NCBI GenBank assembly: GCA_965246745.1
Contig: OZ251980.1
Coordinates: forward strand, 3,410,001-3,474,000
Length of the DNA stretch: 64,000 nucleotides
Direction of reading: 5' to 3'
From: JANXMY01 sp965246745
Lineage (GTDB): Bacteria > Armatimonadota > Armatimonadia > Armatimonadales > Capsulimonadaceae
Made by a program: the position numbers and the translations under genes
The notes under the pieces: generated by a model
What the model saw: the letters and a program-made list of their open reading frames with translations, nothing else
What the model was told of the DNA's origin: nothing
The model's database searches: none
Part shown: positions 47,189-55,594 of the stretch, in pieces
Numbering within the stretch: position 1 is the stretch's first letter
Layout: each line of letters begins with the position of its first letter

Positions 47189-47224
47189 AATAGCCGCTCA
47201 GGATTTTTGTCCTGAGCGGCTATT
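47189..47224 (-). terminator. Terminator of tRNA-fMet (family 6 repeat, copy c)
   Basis: AATAGCCGCTCAGGA (47189-47203) and TCCTGAGCGGCTATT (47210-47224) form a perfect stem, with TTTTTT following on the minus strand. It is the first half of the family 6 unit; the second half is cut off at the 3' end of the tRNA gene. Confidence 0.85.
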
Positions 47225-47256
47225 CATTGCGATAACTCTTCTATGGGTGTCAAAAA

Positions 47257-47330
<74 letters not shown>

Positions 47331-47388
47331 TCACACAAAAGAGTATACCCGCTGCTCCGGCGCTTGTCAAGGGGCTGCGGGACTTTTC

Positions 47389-48819
47389 TCAGCGCCGGAG
47401 AACAAGGACGGTTTGATGGATTTGGGCGTCGGGGGACGCATACAGCACCACAAAGGGAACGCCCGCTGCGGCGGGAAGGGCGGCGACGGCGCTGTCGTAG
47501 TCGCGCTTGGTCGTGACTGGCCGCGAGCCGACTTGCTGGATAACCGTATGCGTGAGCGTCAGGCCCGACAACAGCCCGGCGGCTTCGGCGGGGCTGCCGG
47601 CGGCGATGTCCGTCACAAGCACCCCCCGGACGGTCGGGGCAAAGCGCTGGAGGACCCGGTCGGCGGCGGTCAGCGTGCGGACCGAAAAGCCCCACTCCGC
47701 CGGAGACGACAAGGCCGGACGAGACGGGGGGACAACGGGATCGGACGGCAGCGCCGGAGCCGTTCCAAGCACCGCCGACACCGTGCCGGGGCGGCCCGCG
47801 CGGACAAAGCGCAGCGTCGCCGTTCGGCCCGGACGGGTCCCGCTGATCGCTTCGCGCAGGCTGACTTCTCCCGTGACCGAAACGCCGTTGAATGCCGTCA
47901 CGATGTCGCCGGCTTGAAGGCCCGCGCGGCCCGCCGGGCTGCCCAGCGTCACATCGCGCACAAACGCGCCGTCGGCCTGCCCGTACAGCCCTTGCAGCGC
48001 CGGGGTCAAATCTTCCGGGGCGATCCCGAGATACCCGCGCGTGACTTTGCCGGACGCGATCAAAGCCGCCATCACCGTCCGGGCAATGCGGCTCGGGATG
48101 GCGAAGCCGACCCCGGCGCTGCCTTCCACCGGCGATTCGATTGCGACGTTGATCCCGATCACTTGGCCGTCTATGTTAAACAGCGGACCGCCGGAATTGC
48201 CGGGATTGATGGCGGCGTCGGTTTGCAGCAGGTCGGGGTAGTAGCGGCCCGACAGCGCCCCGCCGATGCTTTGGTGCCGCCCGACCGCGCTGATCACGCC
48301 GACCGTCACGGTGTTCTGCAAGTCAAACGGGCTGCCGACCGCGACCGCCCACTGGCCGGGCCGAACCGCCGCCCCGTCGGCAAACTTCGCCGCCGGCAGG
48401 GGAGTCGAACCGGGGTCAATTTTCACCACGGCCAGGTCGCTGCTAAAATCGGGAAACACTTTGCCGCGAAACTCGCGCCCGTCGGAAAGCGTCACCGTCA
48501 CCGTGCCGTCTTTCGCGCCCTCGACTACATGGTCGTTGGTCAAAATAAAGCCGTCGGCCCGCACGATCACGCCGGAGCCGGTCGCTTGCAGCCGGCGCGG
48601 CCCAAACACACCGCCGGACTTGTCCGAAGGCGCATCGCCCGCCCGAAGCCGCTCGGATTTGATGTTCACAACGGTCGGCTCGACCGTTTGCGCGAGGCTT
48701 GTCAAGGCATCCTGCACTTGCCGCAGCGCAGACTTCGGCGGCGGCGCTTCCGGCGCGGCCAGGGCCGGCACCGCCGTCAGCACCAGACCGGCAAGCAGAA
48801 TGGAAGGGTAAAAAGTCAT
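47389..48819 (-). CDS. HtrA/DegP-like serine protease with two PDZ domains
   Basis: This 476-residue exported protease has an N-terminal signal sequence (LLAGLVLTAVPALA) and a trypsin-like domain with His97 (NDHVV), Asp128 (SSDLAVV) and Ser209 (INPGNSGGPL). PDZ domains follow at about 265-350 (RGYLGIAPEDL, AGLQAGDIVTAFNG) and 375-475 (GSPAEAAGLL). HtrA proteases degrade misfolded envelope proteins. It is encoded 25 bases downstream of an anti-sigma factor and an ECF sigma factor on the same strand, which suggests an envelope-stress regulon. Confidence 0.94.
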   Translation of the reverse strand: MTFYPSILLAGLVLTAVPALAAPEAPPPKSALRQVQDALTSLAQTVEPTVVNIKSERLRAGDAPSDKSGGVFGPRRLQATGSGVIVRADGFILTNDHVVEGAKDGTVTVTLSDGREFRGKVFPDFSSDLAVVKIDPGSTPLPAAKFADGAAVRPGQWAVAVGSPFDLQNTVTVGVISAVGRHQSIGGALSGRYYPDLLQTDAAINPGNSGGPLFNIDGQVIGINVAIESPVEGSAGVGFAIPSRIARTVMAALIASGKVTRGYLGIAPEDLTPALQGLYGQADGAFVRDVTLGSPAGRAGLQAGDIVTAFNGVSVTGEVSLREAISGTRPGRTATLRFVRAGRPGTVSAVLGTAPALPSDPVVPPSRPALSSPAEWGFSVRTLTAADRVLQRFAPTVRGVLVTDIAAGSPAEAAGLLSGLTLTHTVIQQVGSRPVTTKRDYDSAVAALPAAAGVPFVVLYASPDAQIHQTVLVLRR

Positions 48820-48844
48820 AAAAAGAGGGTCATAAAAGTCGCGC

Positions 48845-49567
48845 CTAGCGGGGGCGGAACACGGCGAACCGGCCGTCGGCGAGCGAAGTGTCCAAGCGCG
48901 AAGTGTCCAAATGCGAAGTGTCTAAAGACAACGTGTCCAAATGCGGAGTGTCTTGACGCAGGCTGAACCCCGCCGTGTCCGCCAGGGTTAAATTGTCGCC
49001 GCGCGGGGGGCCGAACGCGGCGGCAGGCAGTGGCGAGGAAAAGCGGCTCGGCATCTGAAAGCGGCTCGGCATTTGAAGGCGGCTCGGCATCTGACCCGAC
49101 AGCAGCGCGTCGCTTGTGTCCGGCAGCGGAAACGCCGGGCCGCCCGCCGCGTCCGCCGCCCGCCGCGCTTCTCGTCCCTCCGGGGCAAACGGCAGCGCGA
49201 ACGACACCACGGTCAGGCACGACAGCGCAAGCGCCGCCGCCAGCCGCCGCCCGCGCTGCGGCCGGGCGGCCGCCCCGGGCGCGGCCGGCTCGGCCCGCAG
49301 CGCCAGCGTCTCGGAAACGCGCCGCGAAAACTCCGGCGGCGCCTGCGGGTCGCGCAGGCCGCGCAGCAGCAGCTTCACTTCCCGCAGCGATTGCCGCTCC
49401 CGGTCGCAGGCGGCGCACCCGGCCAGGTGCGCTTGCAGCGCCGTCCGCTCATGCCCGGACAACTGGTGATCCAGGTACGGAGAAATCAGTTGTCGTGCAG
49501 CGCGGCAGTTCAAGTCCCGGCAGTCTCCCGAAAAAAGCAGATAATACAAAAACAGCAGATAGGTCAA
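48845..49567 (-). CDS. Zinc-finger anti-sigma factor with repetitive C-terminus
   Basis: The N-terminus carries the anti-sigma zinc motif: CRAARQLISPYLDHQLSGHE, then HLAGCAACD (H-X3-C-X2-C). One hydrophobic segment (AAALALSCLTVVSFALPFA) would span the membrane. The outer part is low complexity, with three QMPSR[LF] units from an 18-bp tandem repeat and five D-T-x-x-L units from a 15-bp tandem repeat. The frame opens at a TTG 8 bases after the sigma gene stop (240 residues). An alternative TTG at 49513 would give the usual N-terminus directly. It probably sequesters the sigma factor encoded upstream. Confidence 0.85.
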   Translation of the reverse strand: MTYLLFLYYLLFSGDCRDLNCRAARQLISPYLDHQLSGHERTALQAHLAGCAACDRERQSLREVKLLLRGLRDPQAPPEFSRRVSETLALRAEPAAPGAAARPQRGRRLAAALALSCLTVVSFALPFAPEGREARRAADAAGGPAFPLPDTSDALLSGQMPSRLQMPSRFQMPSRFSSPLPAAAFGPPRGDNLTLADTAGFSLRQDTPHLDTLSLDTSHLDTSRLDTSLADGRFAVFRPR

Positions 49568-49575
49568 AAGCGAAC

Positions 49576-50214
49576 TCAGGCGAAGAGGCCCGCCGGCAGC
49601 AGGCCCTCCTGTTCAAACGCCGCGATTTTCGCCCGCAGCAGCTTGCGGCCCCGGTGGAGGCGCGAACGGACCGTGCCGAGCGAGCAGCTCATCGCGGCGC
49701 TGATCTCCTCATACGATAAGCCTTCAATATCCGCCAGGATCACCGTCATTCGGAAGTCGGCGGGCAGCAGGTTCAAGGCACGCTGGATATACTCGTCCAG
49801 CTCATGCGCCATCACCATCCGCTCGGGGTTTGCGCCGAGGTCGGGGATTTCCAGATACATGTCGCCGCTGCCCAAATCCAGCGGCTGATCGAGCGACTGC
49901 ATCGGCGCTTTCGGACGCCGCCGCAAGCCGTCCACAAACAAGTTGGACATGATCTTGTACAGCCAGTTGTCGAACGGCCAGTCCCGGCGGTAGTTGCCGA
50001 AGAACCGAAACGCCCGCACAAACGCTTCCTGGGCCAAATCTTCGGCGTCGGCATGGTTGCCGGTCATCCGGTATGCAATGTTGTACGCCTGCTTATGGTA
50101 GCGCTCGACCAGGCGGTCGAATTCCGCCCGCCGGCTGCCCGGCTCGGGCGCGGCTGTGTCCGCCTGCGCCGGGGCCTGCCCCAAGCCGCTAAGTTCCGCC
50201 GCTAATTCCGCCAT
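49576..50214 (-). CDS. ECF-type RNA polymerase sigma factor
   Basis: This 212-residue protein has region 2 (FDRLVERYHKQAYNIAYRMT, DAEDLAQEAFVRAFRFF, FDNWLYKIMSNLFVDGLRRR) and region 4 (LPADFRMTVILADIEGLSYE, EISAAMSCSLGTVRSRLHRG), without region 3, as in ECF sigma factors of the RpoE/SigW group. AGGAAAGGA lies 8 bases before the ATG. The linker between the regions is slightly long (SLDQPLDLGSGDMYLEIPD). It heads the sigma, anti-sigma, HtrA operon. Confidence 0.95.
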   Translation of the reverse strand: MAELAAELSGLGQAPAQADTAAPEPGSRRAEFDRLVERYHKQAYNIAYRMTGNHADAEDLAQEAFVRAFRFFGNYRRDWPFDNWLYKIMSNLFVDGLRRRPKAPMQSLDQPLDLGSGDMYLEIPDLGANPERMVMAHELDEYIQRALNLLPADFRMTVILADIEGLSYEEISAAMSCSLGTVRSRLHRGRKLLRAKIAAFEQEGLLPAGLFA

Positions 50215-50342
50215 AAGTTGCGTCCTTTCCTGCTGTTACGCCGTCCGCGCCGTGTTGGTTCCCGGCGCTTCGTTTTATAAAGTCAACACGCGCCGGGGCG
50301 GCCGTGTTCCGGGCGCGGCGCGAAAAACGGGTATATTTGCTG

Positions 50343-50371
50343 TTGAAGCGCTGCCGCCGCCCGGCTATACT
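50343..50371 (+). promoter_or_regulatory. Promoter of the small ORF at 50452
   Basis: TTGAAG (50343-50348) and TATACT (50366-50371) are 17 bases apart. It is divergent from the sigma factor gene. Confidence 0.65.
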
Positions 50372-50451
50372 GACACTGCTATTATGCCGCAGCTCAATGA
50401 AGTTTTGATGAAAAACCGCCGGCAAGCCGCAAAAGAAACAAGGAAACCACA

Positions 50452-50631
50452 ATGAACGCGGAACACTCCCCGAATGTCAACTGGTCGCCGTCGGAAGAAA
50501 CCATTCTGCTGCTGGCGCGGGAGCTGGAATGGGCCGAAGCCTACGCCGCCGATCACCCGCGCTGCCGCATGGGCCGGCTGTACCTGGAATTTGTGCGCCG
50601 GGAGCTGGTCGCGGCTCAGTCCGAGCTGTAA
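50452..50631 (+). CDS. Small hypothetical protein (59 residues)
   Basis: An ATG after CAAGGAAACCACA opens a 59-residue frame: MNAEHSPNVNWSPSEETILL, then LARELEWAEAYAADHPRCRM, then GRLYLEFVRRELVAAQSEL. It is helical and soluble, with a promoter 81 bases upstream and a strong hairpin 10 bases after the stop. Both supports argue that it is real. The function is unknown. Confidence 0.6.
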   Translation: MNAEHSPNVNWSPSEETILLLARELEWAEAYAADHPRCRMGRLYLEFVRRELVAAQSEL

Positions 50632-50640
50632 ACGTAAAAA

Positions 50641-50660
50641 GGGCGGCCCGTAGGCCGCCC
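50641..50660. terminator. Bidirectional hairpin terminator
   Basis: GGGCGGCC and GGCCGCCC pair with a 4-base loop. On the minus strand TTTTTACG follows, terminating the 61-residue membrane protein gene; on the plus strand it ends the 59-residue gene. Confidence 0.7.
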
Positions 50661-50687
50661 CCCCCGACGTGCTGACTGCGGAAAAGC

Positions 50688-50873
50688 CTAAGACGCGTCG
50701 TCTTTGGCAACCCGGTACTCGGTGTTGAAAAACGTTCCAAGCGACAAAAATGTCGGCGCCCACAGGCCGATAAAGATGCCGGTGTCTTTTTTGCCGGTCG
50801 CATACATGTAGATCGCCGTGATGATGGACACGAGGCTCGCGCCGTAAATCAGCCCTTGTACGTCTTTATTCAT
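50688..50873 (-). CDS. Small two-helix membrane protein
   Basis: This 61-residue protein has two hydrophobic segments (LIYGASLVSIITAIYMYAT and TGIFIGLWAPTFLSLGTFF) joined by a GKKD turn, with a polar end. It reads like a small integral inner-membrane protein of unknown function. AGAAATGGGGC precedes the start and a hairpin with a T-run follows the stop. Confidence 0.65.
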   Translation of the reverse strand: MNKDVQGLIYGASLVSIITAIYMYATGKKDTGIFIGLWAPTFLSLGTFFNTEYRVAKDDAS

Positions 50874-51030
50874 TGAAATGCCCCATTTCTAGTACGCTTT
50901 GTGTTGGCACGGGTTAAGATGCAAGCGTTACGCACAGTATACCAGATAAGCCTGCCCGGCAAACTTGTCCCGCTCTTTCCTTCTGTGTCTTGTCTCTGCC
51001 GCCGTGCCTTTGCGCCGCGCCTGTATTCGG

Positions 51031-51060
51031 TTGACAAACCCCGCCCCAGGCCGCTATAAT
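51031..51060 (+). promoter_or_regulatory. Sigma-70 promoter of the NRAMP-like gene
   Basis: TTGACA (51031-51036) and TATAAT (51055-51060) with an 18-base spacer. A leader of about 90 bases precedes the ATG at 51159; I see no yybP-ykoY manganese riboswitch core in it. Confidence 0.85.
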
Positions 51061-51158
51061 AAGACGCGCCCGCTTTTTTCTCTTACCTTCCCAGCACCCG
51101 AGCGCCCCTACACCAATGGACAGTCATAGTCACGCGAATTTTTGCCTGCTTTTAACGC

Positions 51159-52523
51159 ATGAGCCAGTCTCCGCCGCGCCCAAATTCCAGCGCCGGGACG
51201 ACCCTGCCCCCGGCGTCGCCCGCACCGGCTGCGACGCCGCCCCCTGAGCCGCCCCCGGCCGGGCGGCGGCGGCCCCTTTGGCTTGTCCTGCTGTCGGTGC
51301 TCGGCCCCGGAGTGATTGCGGCGGCGGCGGGCAACGACGCCGGCGGAATTGCGACCTATTCCCAGGCCGGCGCGAAATACGGCTTGTCGCTCTTGTGGAG
51401 CATCGCCGTCGTCACGGTCGGCCTGATTGTCGTGCAGGAAATGTGCGCCCGGATGGGCGCAGTCACCGGCAAAGGGCTGGCGGCGCTGATCCGCGAAAAC
51501 TTCGGGGTCAAAGTGACCGCGCTGGCGATGCTGGTGCTGCTGGTTGCCAATTTCGCGACCACCGTGTCCGAGTTCGCCGGCATTGCGGCGGTCGGCGAGC
51601 TGTTCCATATCCCGCGCCTTTACACAATTCCCCTCGCGATTGCCCTGGTCTGGCTGCTGGTGTCGCGCGGCTCGTACCAGAAGATTGAGACCGTTCTGCT
51701 GGCCGCGTCGGGCATCTTTGCGACTTACATCTTCACGGCGCTGAAAATCGGCGTTCCATGGGCCGCTGTCGGACGCAGCACGTTTTTGCCGCCCTTGAAG
51801 CAGCTTCCGTGGGGCGACAGCGGCCTTCTTTTGATGGTTGTCTCGCTGATCGGCACGACCATCGCGCCGTACATGCAGTTTTATCAGCAGTCGGCGGTCC
51901 GCGACAAGGGCATTCAAATGCGCGATTATGCCCTGACCCGCTGGGACACCGTGGTCGGCTGCCTGTTGTCCAACCTTGTCGCGGCGTTTATTGTTGTCGC
52001 GTGCTACGGAACACTGTATCTGCACGGGGTGCGAAACATCGCCGATGCCGAAGATGCCGCGCGGGCGCTGGCCCCGCTGGCCGGACCGTTTATCGCCTAC
52101 GGCTTGTTTGCGTTCGGCCTCCTGAACGCGTCGCTGATGGCCGCCGTGATTGTGCCGCTGTCCACGGCCTACGCTGTGACCGAGTCGCTGGGGTGGGAGT
52201 CGGGCCTCGGGCGGCGCATCCGCGAGCTGCCGCTGTTTTACGGCACTTACGGCGTGATGATCGTGTGCAGCGGCCTGGTGATCTTGTTTTCCAGCGCCAA
52301 TTTGATCGGCATTATTATTCAAGCGCAGGTGGTGAACTGCGCCCTGCTGCCTTTAGAGCTGGTTTTGATGCTGATACTCATCAACCGCCGCCGGGTGATG
52401 GGCCGCTACCGCAATTCGCTGTGGGACAACATCGTCGGCTGGGCGACCACAGCGGTCGCGGGCGGCCTGGCGCTGTTTTATTTCGCCCAGCAGATTTGGT
52501 CGCTCCTGCACCCCGGCAGTTAA
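51159..52523 (+). CDS. NRAMP-family divalent metal transporter (variant selectivity motifs)
   Basis: This 454-residue membrane protein has a proline-rich cytoplasmic N-terminus (about 38 residues) and about 11 transmembrane helices. TM1 reads VLGPGVIAAAAGNDAGGIAT, where classical NRAMP proteins have the DPGN motif. TM6 reads GTTIAPYMQFYQQ, so the usual MPH motif becomes APY and the metal-selective methionine is replaced by Ala236. Loss of that methionine is a feature of NRAMP-related transporters with altered ion preference, including magnesium transporters. The response regulator gene follows by 23 bases. Confidence 0.88.
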   Translation: MSQSPPRPNSSAGTTLPPASPAPAATPPPEPPPAGRRRPLWLVLLSVLGPGVIAAAAGNDAGGIATYSQAGAKYGLSLLWSIAVVTVGLIVVQEMCARMGAVTGKGLAALIRENFGVKVTALAMLVLLVANFATTVSEFAGIAAVGELFHIPRLYTIPLAIALVWLLVSRGSYQKIETVLLAASGIFATYIFTALKIGVPWAAVGRSTFLPPLKQLPWGDSGLLLMVVSLIGTTIAPYMQFYQQSAVRDKGIQMRDYALTRWDTVVGCLLSNLVAAFIVVACYGTLYLHGVRNIADAEDAARALAPLAGPFIAYGLFAFGLLNASLMAAVIVPLSTAYAVTESLGWESGLGRRIRELPLFYGTYGVMIVCSGLVILFSSANLIGIIIQAQVVNCALLPLELVLMLILINRRRVMGRYRNSLWDNIVGWATTAVAGGLALFYFAQQIWSLLHPGS

Positions 52524-52546
52524 AAACTTGCATAGGAACTTTCAAC

Positions 52547-52939
52547 GTGGCGCATAAGATTTTAGTGGTGGACGACGAGCCGACGATTGTGCGGCTGATG
52601 GAGTTTATTCTTGCCCGGCAGGGTCACCAAATGATGGCTGCGGTCAACGGCGAGGAAGCCCTGAGCAAAATCCAATCCGAGCAGCCCGATTTAGTCCTGC
52701 TCGATATTATGATGCCCCGGATTGACGGCTACGAGGTCGCGCAGCGGCTCCGAGCGGACCCCGCCACAGCGGCGCTGCCGATTATCATGCTGTCGGCGAA
52801 AGCGCAGGACGAAGACATCCGCAAAGGGGTCGAAGTCGGCGTGGACGAGTACATCACCAAGCCGTTCACCCCGGACCATCTGGTTCAGGTCGTCGCCAAG
52901 TATCTGGAGCGTCTGCCGGAAAAGAATCGAAGCAAATAA
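52547..52939 (+). CDS. Single-domain response regulator
   Basis: From a GTG after AGGAAC, the 130-residue protein is a stand-alone receiver: KILVVDDEPTIVRLM, the phosphoacceptor in LVLLDIMMPRIDGYEV, the conserved serine in IIMLSAKAQ and the lysine in YITKPFTPDHL. There is no output domain, so it probably relays phosphate or binds a partner, as CheY or PilG/PilH-type regulators do. It lies 23 bases after the transporter gene and may be co-transcribed. Confidence 0.93.
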   Translation: MAHKILVVDDEPTIVRLMEFILARQGHQMMAAVNGEEALSKIQSEQPDLVLLDIMMPRIDGYEVAQRLRADPATAALPIIMLSAKAQDEDIRKGVEVGVDEYITKPFTPDHLVQVVAKYLERLPEKNRSK

Positions 52940-52950
52940 CGCCCCGCGCT

Positions 52951-53028
52951 GCCACGGAGCACATCCAGCGAAGCTGGTCTTGTGTCGCTGCGACACTGGC
53001 TGCGATAGCCTCGGCATTTATGCCGTGG
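52951..53028. repeat. Hairpin possibly related to family 1
   Basis: GCCACGGAGCA and TGCCGTGG pair at the ends, and the right side TAGCCTCGGCATTTATGCCGTGG has the same layout as the family 1 right end (TAGCCGTGCCATTTATGGCATGG with compensating changes in the mini-hairpin). The interior differs. Confidence 0.45.
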
Positions 53029-53058
53029 GATCAAGCTTGCGGGAAATACGCTCCTCAG

Positions 53059-53086
53059 CAAGGTAAGTCAAACAAGGTAAGTCAAA
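53059..53086. repeat. 14-bp tandem duplication containing the ribosome binding site
   Basis: CAAGGTAAGTCAAA occurs twice in direct succession, ending 2 bases before the ATG at 53089. Each unit contains AAGG, so the gene has a duplicated leader. Confidence 0.92.
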
Positions 53087-53088
53087 CA

Positions 53089-53973
53089 ATGCAGGAACTT
53101 GTGCCCGGAGTTGCGGCGCTGCCGCTCTCCATTGAAAACGTTTATTTTGTGGGCCGGCCCGGCCGGCCCTGGGTGCTGGTAGACACCGGCACCCCCGGCA
53201 TGGCCCCGCGCATTCAAGCCGCCGCCGCCGAGCGCTACGGTGCCCGGTCCCGGCCGGAAGCGATTGTGCTGACCCACGGCCACACCGACCATGCCGGCTC
53301 GGCGGCGGCGCTGGCCGAGGCGTGGAACGTCCCGATCTACGCGCACCCGCTGGAATTGCCTTACCTCACGGGCCGCTCCGCGTACCCGCCGAAGGACCCG
53401 ACCGTCGGCGGCGCGATGGCCCTGCTGTCCCGCGTTTTTCCGATGAATGTCGTAGACCTCAGCGGCCTGCTTCAGCCCCTGCCGGGCGGCGGGGTCGTGC
53501 CCGCCCTGCCGGACTGGCAATGGGTGTTCACGCCCGGCCATTCGCCGGGCCATGTGTCGTTTTTCTGCCCGGAACTTTCTGTGCTGCTGGCCGGCGATGC
53601 GTTCACGACGGTCAATCTCGACTCGCTGCCGGACCTTCTGACCAAGCGCGAACAGTTGTCGGTGCCCCCGCCGCCGTTTACCTGCGACTGGGCCGCCGCC
53701 CGGTCTTCGGTCGCCGCGCTGGCCGCGCTTGCGCCCACGGCGGTCGGCTGCGGGCATGGCCGGCCGATGACCGGCCCGAGCCTGCCGTCCGCCCTGCGCG
53801 ACTTTTCCGCGAAGTTCGCCGCGCCCCCGCACGGCCGCTATGTGTCCGCGCCCGCCGTCACGAGTGAAGCCGGCCTTGTCTCGCTGCCGCCGCCCGCCCC
53901 CGATTTGTTTCCGGTCCAGGCCGCTGTCCTCATCGCTCTGCTGGCCGGCGGTCACGCGCTGTCGCGGCGGTAG
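53089..53973 (+). CDS. Metallo-beta-lactamase fold hydrolase
   Basis: This 294-residue protein has the MBL signature LTHGHTDHAGS (residues 61-71), VDTGTPG at 31-37, the second histidine in FTPGHSPGHVSFF and the aspartate in LLAGDAFTTVN, followed by a late histidine in GCGHGRPM. That is a complete dinuclear metal site. It resembles hydrolases of glyoxalase II or lactonase type, but the substrate is not evident. It lies downstream of the response regulator after a hairpin and a duplicated leader. Confidence 0.9.
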   Translation: MQELVPGVAALPLSIENVYFVGRPGRPWVLVDTGTPGMAPRIQAAAAERYGARSRPEAIVLTHGHTDHAGSAAALAEAWNVPIYAHPLELPYLTGRSAYPPKDPTVGGAMALLSRVFPMNVVDLSGLLQPLPGGGVVPALPDWQWVFTPGHSPGHVSFFCPELSVLLAGDAFTTVNLDSLPDLLTKREQLSVPPPPFTCDWAAARSSVAALAALAPTAVGCGHGRPMTGPSLPSALRDFSAKFAAPPHGRYVSAPAVTSEAGLVSLPPPAPDLFPVQAAVLIALLAGGHALSRR

Positions 53974-54004
53974 CCCCCCGCCCCCTTATTGGGGGCGGGG
54001 GGGC
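53973..54004. terminator. GC-rich convergent hairpin
   Basis: GCCCCCCGCCCCC pairs with GGGGGCGGGGGGGC around TTATT, between two convergent genes. It probably acts as a transcription barrier and resembles the arms of the element at 14635-14726. Confidence 0.6.
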
Positions 54005-54007
54005 TTC

Positions 54008-55054
54008 CTAAATCTCCACGCCCGCCCCCGCCGTCACTTCCCCCATCAGAAACGCCGTTTCGCCCGCTTCGCGCAGGTGCGCGAGGACGCTGTCGGCGTT
54101 TTCCGGGGCAGTCAGCAGCACAAACCCGATCCCCATGTTGAACACCCGGAACATTTCCGCGTCGGACACGCCCCCCGCCGATTGGATCAGCCGGAAGAGC
54201 GGCGGGACTTCCCATGCGCTCCGGTCAATTTTTACGCCGAGGCCGGAGGGCAAAACACGCGGGATGTTGTCCGTGCCGCCGCCGGTGATATGCGCCATCG
54301 CTTTGACGAGGGCAGGGGAGCCGGCCAGCAGCGGCAAAACCGCCGGCGCATAGCACCGATGCGGCCACAGCAGGGCGTCGGCCAAAGTCTCGCCGCCGAG
54401 CGCGGGCACGGGCGCGTCCAAAGCCAGGCCGGCGTCCCCGAGCAGCGCCTGCCGGGCCAGCGAGTAGCCGTTGGTGTGCAGGCCGTCCGAGGCCAGCCCA
54501 ATCACGGCGTCGCCCGGCCGGAGCGCCGCGCCGTCCACAATTTTGCCGCGCTCAACCACGCCGACAATGCAGCCTGCCAAATCATACTCGCCGTCGGCGT
54601 ACAAGCCCGGCATTTCCGCCGTTTCGCCCCCAATCAAGGCGCATCCGGCGGCGCGGCAGCCGTCGGCCAGCCCGCGCACGACTTCGGCGGCCACTGCGGG
54701 CGACAATTTTCCGGTGCCGAAGTAATCGAGAAAGAACAAAGGCCGAGCGCCCTGCACGAGAATATCATTGACGCAGTGCGAAACCAAATCTCTGCCGATT
54801 GTGCTGTGCCGCCCGGTCGCAAACGCGATTTTCAGCTTGGTGCCGACGCCGTCAATGGACGACACCAGCACCGGGTCCTCAAGCGGCCCGAGCGCCCCCA
54901 GCGCAAACATGCCGCCGAACGCCCCCGTGTCCGCCAGCACCCCCGCCGTCCGCGTTGCCTTGATAGAGGCTTTCATGCGGCTCACGGCATCGTTTGCCGC
55001 ATCAATATCCACTCCCGCCCGCGCATACGCGCCGCTGTCTGTCGCATTGGTCAT
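54008..55054 (-). CDS. purM: Phosphoribosylformylglycinamidine cyclo-ligase
   Basis: PurM closes the imidazole ring in purine synthesis (FGAM to AIR). The 348-residue protein has YARAGVDIDAAND, VSSIDGVGTKLKIA, SHCVNDILVQGA, GGETAEMPG, GLASDGLHTNGYSLAR and the C-terminal HITGGGTDNIPRVLP motif, all standard. A TGCTATAAT box ends 6 bases before the ATG and no Shine-Dalgarno is present, so the mRNA is probably leaderless. Confidence 0.97.
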   Translation of the reverse strand: MTNATDSGAYARAGVDIDAANDAVSRMKASIKATRTAGVLADTGAFGGMFALGALGPLEDPVLVSSIDGVGTKLKIAFATGRHSTIGRDLVSHCVNDILVQGARPLFFLDYFGTGKLSPAVAAEVVRGLADGCRAAGCALIGGETAEMPGLYADGEYDLAGCIVGVVERGKIVDGAALRPGDAVIGLASDGLHTNGYSLARQALLGDAGLALDAPVPALGGETLADALLWPHRCYAPAVLPLLAGSPALVKAMAHITGGGTDNIPRVLPSGLGVKIDRSAWEVPPLFRLIQSAGGVSDAEMFRVFNMGIGFVLLTAPENADSVLAHLREAGETAFLMGEVTAGAGVEI

Positions 55055-55060
55055 GCGGGT

Positions 55061-55066
55061 ATTATA
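55061..55066 (-). promoter_or_regulatory. Extended -10 box of purM
   Basis: TATAAT on the minus strand with a TGC extension upstream, 6 bases before the purM ATG. No good -35 is seen, as is common for extended -10 promoters. Confidence 0.65.
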
Positions 55067-55122
55067 GCACGAACGGGTATCATCTTCGGGATGAAACGTG
55101 TTTAGACCAAAGGAGCGAAACT

Positions 55123-55341
55123 ATGACACTGCAAGTGATTGTCCATGAGGCAGAAGAAGGCGGCTACTGGGCCGAAGTCCCGGCTCTGCCCGGCTGTGCG
55201 ACGCAGGGTGAGACGCTGGAAGAATTGGAGTTCAACATCAAGGACGCGATTGCCGGCTGCCTCGCCGTGAGCGAAGAGGAAAGTGCGCGGGAGCGCCTCG
55301 CGGCGCGGGAACCGTTCCGTGTTCTCGAAGTCGCCGTCTGA
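55123..55341 (+). CDS. hicB: HicB-family antitoxin
   Basis: This 72-residue protein has the HicB core: LQVIVHEAEEGGYWAEVPAL followed by PGCATQGETLEELEFNIKDA, a degraded RNase H-like fold. There is no C-terminal DNA-binding extension. AAAGGAG lies before the ATG. It precedes hicA by 31 bases; the antitoxin-first order is common outside Proteobacteria. It would neutralise the HicA RNase. Confidence 0.93.
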   Translation: MTLQVIVHEAEEGGYWAEVPALPGCATQGETLEELEFNIKDAIAGCLAVSEEESARERLAAREPFRVLEVAV

Positions 55342-55372
55342 GTTTCTTGAAACTGACAAAGAGGGGCCACAC

Positions 55373-55594
55373 ATGAAACCTGTGACCGGCAAAGAATTTG
55401 CCAAAATTATCGAGCGGTTCGGCTGGGAGTATAAGCGAGCCACGGACTCTCATCACATTTACCGCAAATCGGGCAATCCTTACAACATTTCGCTGCCGAT
55501 CCACAACAACAAGCAACTCAAAATCGGCCTGCAAATCAGTCAAATGCGGATTGCGGGCATTACGGAAAAAGACCTCACGGAAAAAGACCTCTAA
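55373..55594 (+). CDS. hicA: HicA-family mRNA interferase toxin
   Basis: This 73-residue protein has the HicA dsRBD-like pattern MKPVTGKEFAKIIERFGWEY followed by the catalytic histidine segment DSHHIYRK and IPIHNNKQLKIGLQISQM. It cleaves mRNA when free of HicB. The last ten residues are an exact duplication (TEKDL TEKDL from a 15-bp tandem repeat), which is unusual for the family and may alter the C-terminal helix. The stop overlaps a convergent gene by 4 bases. Confidence 0.94.
   Translation: MKPVTGKEFAKIIERFGWEYKRATDSHHIYRKSGNPYNISLPIHNNKQLKIGLQISQMRIAGITEKDLTEKDL

Noticed and set aside
51116..51247. Upstream ORF (MDSHSHANF...) overlapping the NRAMP-like start
   Set aside because: It lies in the leader after a good promoter but has no ribosome binding site and no recognisable leader-peptide signature.
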